From assembly GCA_964649725.1 (NCBI GenBank), contig CAZYTM010000005.1, forward strand, positions 62,001 to 126,000: a DNA stretch of 64,000 nt, in the 5' to 3' direction. This stretch comes from CAZYTM01 sp964649725. GTDB lineage: Bacteria > Desulfobacterota > Desulfuromonadia > Geobacterales > Geobacteraceae. Positions 33,586 through 42,571 of the stretch are shown here, one piece after another (the stretch's first letter is position 1; each line of letters opens with the position of its first letter). Both the position numbers and the translations under genes were made by a program. The notes beneath the pieces are model-generated. The model had not been told where the DNA came from, ran no database searches, and saw only the letters and a program-made list of their open reading frames with translations.

Positions 33586-33999
33586 TCAGTTGATTCTGAA
33601 TTCGACCGACCTTAAGATTTTGCCACTACTGTCGAGGGCTTCTACCCGCCACTCGCCGACTGACTCCCGGGAGACTTCCCGCTTGCTGTATGTCCGCCAG
33701 CGTTTTCCTTTGACCGGCAGTTCAGTCTCCTTTTCCAGTTTACCGTTGCGATACCAGAGATGTCGAATAGTCGTAGCCTCATCCGCATTCTGGCTGATCC
33801 TGGTGAAACAGTAGAGCACCTTGACCGATGTCGAGGAGATTCGTCGTACCGCATCGATAGGGTTGCCACGCACGATCTTGGTGGTGACCGCCATCTCGGC
33901 AATTTTCAGCTGCGCTTCTGCTGCAAACCCGAACAAAGGGGAGAGCAGGATAATTAGCAGCAAACAACCGGCTGCGGTTACTACGGAGTAACGCTGCAT
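33586..33999 (-). CDS. DUF2914 domain secreted protein
   Basis: The 137-residue protein has a signal peptide (about 1 to 27) and the DUF2914 pattern VLYCFTRIS, IRHLWYRNGK, VKGKRWRTYSKREV and GEWRVEALDSSGKIL. The domain is common in Deltaproteobacteria; its function is unknown. GGAGGGG precedes the ATG. It is monocistronic in appearance. Confidence 0.88.
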   Translation of the reverse strand: MQRYSVVTAAGCLLLIILLSPLFGFAAEAQLKIAEMAVTTKIVRGNPIDAVRRISSTSVKVLYCFTRISQNADEATTIRHLWYRNGKLEKETELPVKGKRWRTYSKREVSRESVGEWRVEALDSSGKILRSVEFRIN

Positions 34000-34085
34000 A
34001 ACCCCTCCGTGGTTCAGCTGTTATTACTACTTCAACCTACGATAAAACTGCTGTCAGCTACAATCCGGACAACCTACATCTTTAC

Positions 34086-35267
34086 TCAGGTCCGGTAATC
34101 CGCGTTTATCTTCACATAATCATAGGAGAGGTCAGAAGTATAGACCGTTGCTTCACCGGATCCGATACCCATCGCCACTTTAACGCGGAACTCTTTCTGT
34201 TGCAACACTTCTGAACCGCGAGCCTCGGCATCTCCACCGACAAAGATGCCGTTCGATGCCATAAGGACATCATCGAACCAGAGCGAGAGCCTGTCAGGAT
34301 CGACCTTGACACCGGCATAGCCAACTGCTGCGAAGATTCGTCCCCAATTTGCATCCTGGCCAAAGAATGCCGTCTTCACCAGAGCAGAGTTGGCAATTGC
34401 AAATGCCGCCTGGCGAGCCTCAGTAGTCGATGCTGCTCCACTGACAGTGATGGTCACGAATTTTGTAGCCCCTTCACCATCCCTGACTATCAATTTTGCC
34501 AGCTCAAGCAGCACCTCATTGAGCAACTGCGCAAATCCTGCTGCCGCACCGGTATCAGCTGCAATCGGAGCATTACCGGCAGCGCCGTTGGCCAGGATGA
34601 GCGCCGTATCGTTGGTGGAGGTATCGCCATCAACGGTGATCGCGTTAAAGGAGCCTTCTGTTGCATGACGAAAGGAGGCTGCCAGGAAGTCACCTGCGAC
34701 TTCAGCATCGGTGATTATATAGGCAAGCATGGTAGCCATGTTCGGCATTATCATACCGGCACCTTTTGCTATGCCGACAATGCTGTATGGTACACCGTCC
34801 GCCTTACCCTCCCTGGCCACCAGTTTGGGGAATGTATCGGTAGTCATGATGGCACGGCTTATGGCGGCAAGATCGACCTCACCCAGACCGTCCAACAGTC
34901 TTGGCACAGCCTTTCGTACCCTCTCCATGGGGAGCGGCACTCCGATCACCCCGGTAGAGGATATCTGGATCCGCTCCTCAGGGATCCCGAGCCCTTCGGC
35001 GACCAGCCGGGAAGTCTCCCTGGCATCGTCTAAACCCTGTTGACCGGTACAGGCATTGGCATTACCGCTATTCACCAGCACAGCCTGGCAGATCCCCCCT
35101 TTGGCCCGCTCCTCACCCAACAGTACCGGCGCCGCCTTCACCTTGTTGGTGGTAAAGAGAGCTGCCAATTTCGCCGGCTGCTCGGAAAAGATGAGCGCCA
35201 GGTCAAGCCGGCCAGGCTTCTTGATGGCCGCCTCAACAGCAGCAAATTTATATCCTTTTGGATGCAT
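34086..35267 (-). CDS. argJ: Glutamate N-acetyltransferase / amino-acid acetyltransferase
   Basis: ArgJ transfers acetyl from N-acetylornithine to glutamate in the cyclic arginine pathway. The autoproteolysis site is visible as MPNMATMLAYI (cut before the Thr, which becomes the nucleophile), and ITVDGDTSTNDT and GQDANWGRI are also conserved. The 393-residue length fits. It follows secA by 45 bases. A short ArgA-like acetyltransferase elsewhere in the window (43.9 kb) may supply the first acetylglutamate. Confidence 0.96.
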   Translation of the reverse strand: MHPKGYKFAAVEAAIKKPGRLDLALIFSEQPAKLAALFTTNKVKAAPVLLGEERAKGGICQAVLVNSGNANACTGQQGLDDARETSRLVAEGLGIPEERIQISSTGVIGVPLPMERVRKAVPRLLDGLGEVDLAAISRAIMTTDTFPKLVAREGKADGVPYSIVGIAKGAGMIMPNMATMLAYIITDAEVAGDFLAASFRHATEGSFNAITVDGDTSTNDTALILANGAAGNAPIAADTGAAAGFAQLLNEVLLELAKLIVRDGEGATKFVTITVSGAASTTEARQAAFAIANSALVKTAFFGQDANWGRIFAAVGYAGVKVDPDRLSLWFDDVLMASNGIFVGGDAEARGSEVLQQKEFRVKVAMGIGSGEATVYTSDLSYDYVKINADYRT

Positions 35268-35312
35268 GAGATGATCTCCGCTGATCAGGGGGCGATAAAA
35301 ACGGTGCCCCCC

Positions 35313-38015
35313 TCACTTGCCGCAACATTTCTTGTATTTCTTGCCACTCCCGCACGGGCAGGGATCATTGCGTCCTGCCGTCTTTGAACTCTTGGCCGGC
35401 TGTTGCTGATGTGCCTCACCATCCCCGAGGTTAAAGACCAGCCGCTGTTTTTTCTGCTGCTGCGCTTCGATACGCTCGACATCCTCATTGTGGGCGATCT
35501 GCACCCAGAATATCTTCTCCACGACCTCTTCCCGGATCCGCCCGAGCATATCCATGAAGAGCTGATAAGCCTCCCTTTTGTACTCCTGCTTCGGGTCCTT
35601 CTGCCCGTAACCGCGCAGACCGATCCCCTCTTTCAGGTGATCGATGGAGAGGAGATGGTCTTTCCACTGGGAGTCTATCGCCTGCAGCATGATCACCTTG
35701 ATCAGGTGGTCCATCAGCTCAGGGCCGAAACTCTCCAGTTTGGCCTTGAAGCCGTCATGGACCTTCTCCATAAGCAGTTCCCTGAAGTTGCCCGGGACGA
35801 AGCGGGACATCGACTCTGCCGGGATATCCAGATGAAAGCCGAACTCCTTGTAACAACCTTCGCTGATCGCCTCCCAGTCCCATTCGAGGGAAGAGACCTT
35901 GTCAATGGCATAAGCAGCCGTAATATCCTCTACAGTCTCATCCATCAACTCCATGAAATTCTCGCGGATGCTTTCGCCGGCCAGTATCTCCTTCCGCTGG
36001 GTGTAGATAACCTCACGCTGCTTGTTCATGACATCGTCATACTCGATCAGGTGCTTACGTATCTCGAAGTTGTGCGCCTCCACCTTTTTCTGCGCATTCT
36101 CGATCGCCTTGCTGATCATGCCGTGGGTAATCGCCTCCCCCTCTTCGATCTTCAGCAGATCCATGATCTTTGCCACCCGTTCGGAGCCGAAGATACGCAG
36201 CAGGTCGTCCTGCAGCGACAGGTAGAAGCGGGACGAGCCCGGGTCCCCCTGCCGGCCGGAACGGCCACGCAGCTGGTTGTCGATGCGCCGGGACTCGTGG
36301 CGCTCGGTGCCTAAAATATGCAGACCGCCGAGTTTCACCACTTCGTCATGCTCTGCCTGCCACTGCGCCTTGAACTTCTCCAGGACCTGCTCATACTCTC
36401 CGTCAGTCGCTTCGGGGTTCCCCTTCCGCCACTGCTTGGCCAGACCTTCCGGATTCCCTCCGAGGATAATATCGGTACCACGGCCGGCCATGTTGGTGGC
36501 GATCGTCACCATCCCTTTACGGCCTGCCTGGGCGACGATCTCCGCCTCCTTCTCATGCTGTTTGGCATTCAGGACGTTGTGCGGTACCCCCTGTTTTTTC
36601 AATAGCTCGGCCAGCACCTCGGACTTTTCGATGGAAATAGTGCCGACCAGCACCGGTTGCCCCTTGGCATGCAACTCCTTGATCTCTTCGATGACCGCCT
36701 TGAACTTCTCCATCTCGGTCTTGTAGACCACGTCCGGGAAGTCGGGGCGGAGCAGCTGCCGGTTGGTGGGGATAACCATGACTTCCAGCTTGTATATCTT
36801 GTGGAACTCCTCTGCCTCGGTATCAGCCGTGCCGGTCATGCCGGAGAGCTTCTGGTACATGCGGAAGTAGTTCTGAAAAGTGATGGTGGCCAGGGTCTGG
36901 TTCTCGTTTTCGATCTCCACCCCCTCCTTGGCCTCCACCGCCTGGTGCAGTCCGTCGGACCAGCGCCTACCCGGCATGAGACGACCGGTGAACTCATCGA
37001 CAATAAGGACTTCACCATCCTTTACCACATAGTCGACATCCCTCTTGAACAGGGCATGGGCACGGAGCGCCTGCTGGACGTGGTGCAATGTCTCCATGTT
37101 GCGCGGGTCATATAGGTTGTCGATCCTGAGCAGCTTCTCTACCTTGAGCACCCCCTCTTCAGTGAGGGTAGCCGACTTGGACTTCTCGTCCACGGTAAAA
37201 TCACCGGTATACTGTTTCCGTTTGCCGGAGAGGGTGTTGGCCTCCACCTCCTTGGTCTCACCCTTCTTGAGGCTCGGAATGATCCGGTCGATATTGTAAT
37301 ATTTGTCAGTCGAGTCTTCAGTCGGACCGGAGATGATGAGTGGCGTCCGCGCCTCGTCGATCAGGATGGAGTCGACCTCGTCAACGATGGCGTAGTGAAA
37401 TGGCCGCTGGACATAATCTTCCAGGGCAAACTTCATATTATCCCGCAGGTAGTCGAAGCCGAATTCGTTATTGGTCCCGTAGGTGATGTCAGCATTATAC
37501 GCCTCACGCCGCTCATCGTCGTCCAGACCATGGACTATCACCCCGACGGTCAATCCCAGAAAACGGTAGATCTGCCCCATCCATTCCGAGTCACGCTTGG
37601 CCAGATAATCGTTAACCGTCACCACATGGACGCCGCGACCGGTCAGGGCATTAAGATAGGCCGGCAGAGTGGCGACCAGGGTCTTCCCCTCGCCGGTCTT
37701 CATCTCCGCTATCTTCCCCATATTGAGGACCATGCCGCCGATCAGCTGGACGTCAAAGTGGCGCATGCCGAGAACCCTTCTGCCCGCCTCGCGGCAGACG
37801 GCAAAGGCTTCCGGTAACAGGTCGTCAAGGCTCTCCCCGCGCTGATAGCGTTCCTTGAACAGAAAGCTCTTCCCCCGCAGCTCTTCGTCGGAAAGCTGCT
37901 GCAACGTACTCTCCATGGCCCCGATCCGCTCGACTATCGGCCAGAGCCGTTTCAGCTCACGTTCGTTTTTACTCCCGACAAGTTTTTTTACAATGTCGCC
38001 AAATGCACCAAACAT
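35313..38015 (-). CDS. secA: Preprotein translocase ATPase SecA
   Basis: SecA is the motor of the Sec translocon. The 900-residue protein opens MFGAFGDIVKKLVGSKNERE, has Walker A EMKTGEGKTLVATL, DEVDSILIDEARTPLIIS, GRGTDIILGG and RGRSGRQGDPG, and ends in the zinc-binding CPCGSGKKYKKCCGK. The start at 38015 has GGGAG nine bases upstream; the frame is open 44 codons further but that stretch has no SecA character. Confidence 0.98.
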   Translation of the reverse strand: MFGAFGDIVKKLVGSKNERELKRLWPIVERIGAMESTLQQLSDEELRGKSFLFKERYQRGESLDDLLPEAFAVCREAGRRVLGMRHFDVQLIGGMVLNMGKIAEMKTGEGKTLVATLPAYLNALTGRGVHVVTVNDYLAKRDSEWMGQIYRFLGLTVGVIVHGLDDDERREAYNADITYGTNNEFGFDYLRDNMKFALEDYVQRPFHYAIVDEVDSILIDEARTPLIISGPTEDSTDKYYNIDRIIPSLKKGETKEVEANTLSGKRKQYTGDFTVDEKSKSATLTEEGVLKVEKLLRIDNLYDPRNMETLHHVQQALRAHALFKRDVDYVVKDGEVLIVDEFTGRLMPGRRWSDGLHQAVEAKEGVEIENENQTLATITFQNYFRMYQKLSGMTGTADTEAEEFHKIYKLEVMVIPTNRQLLRPDFPDVVYKTEMEKFKAVIEEIKELHAKGQPVLVGTISIEKSEVLAELLKKQGVPHNVLNAKQHEKEAEIVAQAGRKGMVTIATNMAGRGTDIILGGNPEGLAKQWRKGNPEATDGEYEQVLEKFKAQWQAEHDEVVKLGGLHILGTERHESRRIDNQLRGRSGRQGDPGSSRFYLSLQDDLLRIFGSERVAKIMDLLKIEEGEAITHGMISKAIENAQKKVEAHNFEIRKHLIEYDDVMNKQREVIYTQRKEILAGESIRENFMELMDETVEDITAAYAIDKVSSLEWDWEAISEGCYKEFGFHLDIPAESMSRFVPGNFRELLMEKVHDGFKAKLESFGPELMDHLIKVIMLQAIDSQWKDHLLSIDHLKEGIGLRGYGQKDPKQEYKREAYQLFMDMLGRIREEVVEKIFWVQIAHNEDVERIEAQQQKKQRLVFNLGDGEAHQQQPAKSSKTAGRNDPCPCGSGKKYKKCCGK

Positions 38016-38181
38016 AAAGCAGGTCTCCCGCGTATCGATTATTTTATGGTCCTGCCTTGCTGCCACTGTTGATGCAGCCCTGCATCCATTTTGTCCTGTT
38101 ACTGATGAATAAACGCATAAGTTAGCACAAAGAATTGCTTTGCTCAACTGCTAATTCGTTTTTCAGTAGTTGAAAAGAAGC

Positions 38182-38208
38182 TTAATAAAATCGGAAAAGT
38201 GCCGAATA
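38182..38208 (+). promoter_or_regulatory. Possible sigma-28 (FliA) promoter of cheV
   Basis: TTAA (38182 to 38185), 15 bases, then GCCGAATA (38201 to 38208) resembles the FliA consensus TAAA/GCCGATAA, six of eight in the -10 element. It stands about 60 bases before cheV, a chemotaxis gene, so the assignment is plausible. Confidence 0.35.
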
Positions 38209-38270
38209 GTTTATGAGAGTGACGACAACATCGGCGCCAAAAATACCGCTGGCATTAAAAAGGAGTCCTC

Positions 38271-39215
38271 ATGAACACCCTGCTCGAAGAAGTAACACAA
38301 CGGACCAATCTGGCACTCTCCAATCAGATGGAGATGCTCACATTCTACCTGACAGACAAACAGCTCTATGGCATTAATGTCTTCAAGATTATCGAGATCA
38401 TAGAAGGGACACGACCGGTCATCAAGCTCCCCAAGGCCCATCCCCATGTGGCTGGTGCGGTAAATTTCCGCGGCTCGGCAACGACCGTAATAGACCTTTC
38501 CGCAGCGCTCGGTCTTGAACCGCTCGCCTATCTGAATCAGCTTTGCTACATCATCGTCTGCGAATACAGTAACCGGATCACCGGCTTCATGATCAAGCAG
38601 CCTGAATCGCTTCTGACCAGAGGGTGGGAAGAGATCAGAAAACCGGCCGGCATGCTGACCTCCTCAGCGGCACTGGTAGCTATTGCCTATAGCGACAGCA
38701 ACCAGACCATCCAGCTGCTCGATATCGAAAAGATCCTTATCGATGTACTCGGCATGGAGGATGAGCTGAGTGCTGACCTGCAGGTGGCTCAGGTATCAGA
38801 ACCCCGCCGGCACCACGTGCTGGTGGCTGATGACTCCAAAACCGCACGCCAGATGATCCAGTCTGTACTTGACCAGCTGGGTATCTCTGCGACTCTGTTC
38901 GACTCTGCTCCGGCAGCGCTCGGCTATCTTGCCGAGCACGACCCTGCTACTATCAGCCTGGTCATTTCCGATATCGAGATGCCGGATATGGATGGTTTCA
39001 CCTTCACCCGTACCATCCGCCAGGACCCGAGGCTCTCCGGTCTTTACGTTATGCTTCACAGCTCCATGAGCAACGCCTCCAACAAACTGAAGGCCGAGCA
39101 GGTTCAGGCCGACGCTTTTCTTGGCAAATTCAAGGCAAATGAGTTGGCTGTCAAAGTGATGGAGCGGCTCAAGGCGATCGATGACGGCACGGCATCGCAG
39201 CGTAAGGCAGCCTGA
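38271..39215 (+). CDS. cheV: Chemotaxis coupling protein CheV (CheW-receiver)
   Basis: The N-terminal CheW domain (EMLTFYLTDKQLYGINVFKI, then HVAGAVNFRGSATTVIDL) is followed by a receiver with VLVADDSKTARQM, phospho-Asp in ISDIEMPDMDG and Lys in FLGKFKANEL. CheV couples receptors to CheA and adapts the signal by phosphorylation. AAAAAGGAG precedes the ATG. It stands alone between secA and an outer-membrane-like gene, both on the other strand. Confidence 0.95.
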   Translation: MNTLLEEVTQRTNLALSNQMEMLTFYLTDKQLYGINVFKIIEIIEGTRPVIKLPKAHPHVAGAVNFRGSATTVIDLSAALGLEPLAYLNQLCYIIVCEYSNRITGFMIKQPESLLTRGWEEIRKPAGMLTSSAALVAIAYSDSNQTIQLLDIEKILIDVLGMEDELSADLQVAQVSEPRRHHVLVADDSKTARQMIQSVLDQLGISATLFDSAPAALGYLAEHDPATISLVISDIEMPDMDGFTFTRTIRQDPRLSGLYVMLHSSMSNASNKLKAEQVQADAFLGKFKANELAVKVMERLKAIDDGTASQRKAA

Positions 39216-39290
39216 GTTGCTGGATTGAACCTGAAGGAGAGTTCAGCTCTGTGATTCATGATGATCTGCAGAGATGGCAACAGGTGAAGT

Positions 39291-40388
39291 TCAGGTTTTC
39301 TTATTTGATGATTCAACAGGCCGCTTCTCCACCCCCAACCTCTTTTTTGCTGCTGCCCCCTGGAAGAGTATCTCCAGCCGGATAGTGAAAGCAAAATTGG
39401 AGACACATGCCCCGGCACTATTTCGTGGCCATGAGACTTCAGGCTCCAATTCAAAGAAGAGCCAGTTGCGCAGAAAATTGCGGCGATACGTTGTGAATAT
39501 CCGGTAGTTGCTGATCGCTTCGGGATTACTGGTATTACCATAAAGGCCGACACCCGGAACGATTGCACTCCGGGAGGTTAGCTGCTGTATTAACGAGAGT
39601 TCCGTCCCCCACTCCAGACCGTTGATCTCCTCAGAGACCGTGCCGCTATTGGCCCAGCGCAACAGGGTATGCACAGCCAGAAACCTCTCCAGATCCAACT
39701 CGGTAGTCTCCCCCAGACCGGCCGTATTCTTCAAAAAGAGTGTCTCGCCAAAACGGAGCAGGGAGACATCATCAAGGGCGCGATGATACTGATAACGACT
39801 CCGGACAAAAAACTCAGGCGGCAGGACAACTCTTGCACCGGCACCGAGAAAAAGATCTGAGGCAGCTGTCTTGAACAGGCTGTAGCGCAGTTCGGTACTG
39901 ACGAAGCGGGTGTTGGAAACAAGAGTCCGGTCAAATCCGGGATTCCCGGGGTCTGTTGGAAGAGTTGGTGAGAGCTGTTCCAGCTCGTCTTCACCTGAAA
40001 TGGTGAGACGCAGCCGTTCGCTGATCTTGGAGAGCACCAGATTTACCCTGGCATTAATCCCGTATTTGGTATTGCCGTTTTTATCCACCCGGAACGAATT
40101 CCGCCAGCGCAGCTGATACTCGGTCTTCCGCTCATCCTTTATTTTCTCATTGCCAAAGAAATCGTCGAAAACAACTATCCGGCCAAGGATGCCTTTTTCA
40201 AGAGTGTCGTGGGTTTCATCCATCGCCTGGGATAGAAGAGGCTGTTTTTCATTGCCATTTTGCGGCATTATATCTGCAGCAGGCCCTGCTGTGGCAGGCG
40301 CTATCACCCCTTCGGCAAGGACAAGGAGAACAATTACCGGCAGCAACAGGAAAAGGTACCAGGAGAATAAATTATGTCGCCCTGACAT
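39291..40388 (-). CDS. Outer-membrane beta-barrel-like protein of unknown function
   Basis: A signal peptide (about residues 10 to 34) precedes a 330-residue part with alternating amphipathic strands, for example KYGINARVNLVLSKISERLRL and SRYQYHRALDDVSLLRFGET, as in outer-membrane barrels. No family motif is recognised. AGGAG lies eight bases before the ATG. It ends near the stop of cheV on the other strand. Confidence 0.65.
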   Translation of the reverse strand: MSGRHNLFSWYLFLLLPVIVLLVLAEGVIAPATAGPAADIMPQNGNEKQPLLSQAMDETHDTLEKGILGRIVVFDDFFGNEKIKDERKTEYQLRWRNSFRVDKNGNTKYGINARVNLVLSKISERLRLTISGEDELEQLSPTLPTDPGNPGFDRTLVSNTRFVSTELRYSLFKTAASDLFLGAGARVVLPPEFFVRSRYQYHRALDDVSLLRFGETLFLKNTAGLGETTELDLERFLAVHTLLRWANSGTVSEEINGLEWGTELSLIQQLTSRSAIVPGVGLYGNTSNPEAISNYRIFTTYRRNFLRNWLFFELEPEVSWPRNSAGACVSNFAFTIRLEILFQGAAAKKRLGVEKRPVESSNKKT

Positions 40389-40733
40389 CCGCTAATCTCC
40401 TGACCGGGAGGAGCTGAACTTTTCAAACTCTTGCAACAGCATGGTAACTCCAACAACAATCATATCCACTATGTAATTGTAGCAGCATCATCATGAAGAA
40501 CAATCCGAAAATCTCATCGTTGCAGGGAGTTCACAGATTTGACCATCTTATGAAAGCGGCACCGCAGAGAATAAAGGTTGCATCATGGGATTTCGAAATA
40601 TGCTCGAATCATGAGAGGGTAAGATCGAGGCGAGATAAAACATCTGCAGAGTTAAGTCAATCATGGCGCGAGACATTGCCTAATTCCGGATGACTACACC
40701 TTGTCGCCAGCCAGACTACCGGGGAAACTGTTA
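40389..40733. other. Intergenic region with no recognised feature
   Basis: The 345 bases between the outer-membrane-like gene and the MshEN gene hold no convincing ORF, RNA or repeat. The part nearest 40389 probably contains the promoter of the outer-membrane-like gene. Confidence 0.5.
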
Positions 40734-41621
40734 CTACTCCTCCTGCTCCTGCTCAAGGTCGATGTTCTGCGTCCCCCGACGATAGGGGACATATGCCTTG
40801 CCAGCCGATATGGCACGTCCTACCCTGGTAAGGAGGGTGATATCCCTGACCGGCATCGGAATATAGTCAAAAAAACCCCTCTGGAATGCCAGCGCTTCTT
40901 CTTCCACACTCGATCTGCGGGTGGCAAGAATAACCGGTATCCGGCGCGTCTCAGCCACACTCTGCAAAGTGGTGAAAAAGGTGAAGCCGTCTCCACCTGG
41001 CATCTCTTTCGCTGTTATGATCAATCTGGGCTGATGCAGCAGAGCCATCTGCAGACCATCATTGGCATCGACCGCCTCCAGCATATGATAACCTTCCGTG
41101 AAAAGCGGGGTCACCAGGATTTCCCGGTCCTTGAAGTCGGTTTCCACCACCAGCACCTTGTTGCCGTGTGAATCATAAGCTTCGCCAAGGTAATTCTTCG
41201 CAATTGACTTCATTATCTCCCTGGTGGTCGAGATGACCGGCATTACCTCCATAAGGGTATTCTTTGCAATTGTGTCGATTATATCATCATTGGTCGGATC
41301 GGCCATTGCCAGGGCAAGACGGTTATCTTTTGCCTGGAGCGGAAATATCCGGTTTTCAAAAGCCATCTCCATCGGGATAAGATTCAGGACCTCTTTGGGG
41401 ATGTTGTGTTTGGCGATGTCATAAACGACTTTGTAGCCATACTGGACCGCCAGCGCCCGGGCGATCTCCTTGCCGGTCAGCAGACCCAGATCTTCCAGGG
41501 TCTGGCCGAAACGACGGTGAGTAGAACTGGATATCCTGATAATACGTTCGACCAGCAAAGGGGTCAGGATATTCTGCTGAATAAGGATTTCTCCCAGTTT
41601 CAATTTTTCCTTCGGCTGCAT
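40734..41621 (-). CDS. MshEN (GspE/PilB N-terminal) domain fused to a degenerate receiver
   Basis: Residues 8 to 150 form a GspE/PilB N-terminal (MshEN) domain: LGEILIQQNILTPLLVERII and FGQTLEDLGLLTGKEIARAL are the two c-di-GMP-type motifs. Residues of about 155 to 270 form a receiver fold (KVLVVETDFKDREILVTPLF), but the phospho-Asp position reads LIITAKEMPGGDG, with Thr-Ala instead of Asp, and the Lys is Met in YIPMPV. It may sense c-di-GMP and signal by contact, not phosphorylation. GGAGGT precedes the ATG. Confidence 0.8.
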   Translation of the reverse strand: MQPKEKLKLGEILIQQNILTPLLVERIIRISSSTHRRFGQTLEDLGLLTGKEIARALAVQYGYKVVYDIAKHNIPKEVLNLIPMEMAFENRIFPLQAKDNRLALAMADPTNDDIIDTIAKNTLMEVMPVISTTREIMKSIAKNYLGEAYDSHGNKVLVVETDFKDREILVTPLFTEGYHMLEAVDANDGLQMALLHQPRLIITAKEMPGGDGFTFFTTLQSVAETRRIPVILATRRSSVEEEALAFQRGFFDYIPMPVRDITLLTRVGRAISAGKAYVPYRRGTQNIDLEQEQEE

Positions 41622-41899
41622 TCATACCTCCAGAGTCTGCCGGGGAAGATCCGTTAAAGCCTGCATAGCAGAAAACAAGCATTTGCCTGGCATGGCATAA
41701 TTATGTAGCAATCTTATAACAGGCTAATGAGGGGACCTCCTTTGTCAATGATTAAAATTAATACCTCTAACCATAGGGTGTGTCAAGAAGAGAACATTAA
41801 AATAACAGTGGAGACATCCAGCTCTCTGCGCAGATCATCAGCGGATAAAACAGACAGCCGCACTGCAAAAGGTTGAGAAATCGACCACACCGACAACAA

Positions 41900-42529
41900 T
41901 CAAAACTCCGGATACTCGCCAAGAACTTTCAGTGTCTCAGTCAATTCAAAGGCTGCCACAGAAAAGAATCTTTCAAACAGACGCCTGGTTGGAGCTGCCG
42001 GATAAAGGGGGAAAGAGAGCCGGTATATCAGATCAAGGAGTCCATCCCGCCGGTTCTCCTCCAGAAACAGGGTACCATACTGAAAGATCGGGGCAAAGAG
42101 CATGGCATCTTCCATTACCGATTCATCGTCGCTGAAGAAAGGGAGGATCATCTCTACTGAGAGGGAGAAGCCGTCACCGCTGGCATCATCAGCCAGATAG
42201 ACAAGTAATTCTGCCTGGGGAGACTCGACATATTCGATTACTGCCGGACAGACCGAGGCAGCAGTGATGGCCAATATCTGGCCATGGTGCGGGTCTAATC
42301 CATACGGCCACCCCTTGCTGGCGAAATACTCTTCCAGAGACCGACAGACCTTGGTCTGTCTGCGACCAAGCCCCTGGTAGAATTCGGCAGTGAACTCAGC
42401 CCGCCTCGAAATCAACTCGTCAAGGGGGATGATTTCATCTGTCGAACCCTCCTGAGCAAGATTACGCAGCTCTGGATTGTTTACCACCAGTCGCAAATGC
42501 GGTCGATTCCGGTCATCCTTATGCGCCAT
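41900..42529 (-). CDS. Conserved-type hypothetical protein
   Basis: The 209-residue protein has no signal peptide, membrane helix or known motif. It starts at an ATG with GGAG upstream (a TTG one codon earlier is not preferred). A helical N-terminus and an alternating alpha/beta middle (HHGQILAITAASVCPAVIEY) suggest a folded cytoplasmic protein. It follows pmbA by about 40 bases and may be co-transcribed with it. Confidence 0.6.
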   Translation of the reverse strand: MAHKDDRNRPHLRLVVNNPELRNLAQEGSTDEIIPLDELISRRAEFTAEFYQGLGRRQTKVCRSLEEYFASKGWPYGLDPHHGQILAITAASVCPAVIEYVESPQAELLVYLADDASGDGFSLSVEMILPFFSDDESVMEDAMLFAPIFQYGTLFLEENRRDGLLDLIYRLSFPLYPAAPTRRLFERFFSVAAFELTETLKVLGEYPEF

Positions 42530-42571
42530 CAACCCTGCTCCTGACTACAAAATAGGGACCTTTACCAGCCT

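Noticed and set aside
35281..35312. GC-rich hairpin between secA and argJ as a terminator
   Set aside because: No T-run follows it on the minus strand; the genes are probably co-transcribed.
35403..36314. 303-codon plus-strand frame
   Set aside because: It is antisense to secA and has no recognisable protein features.
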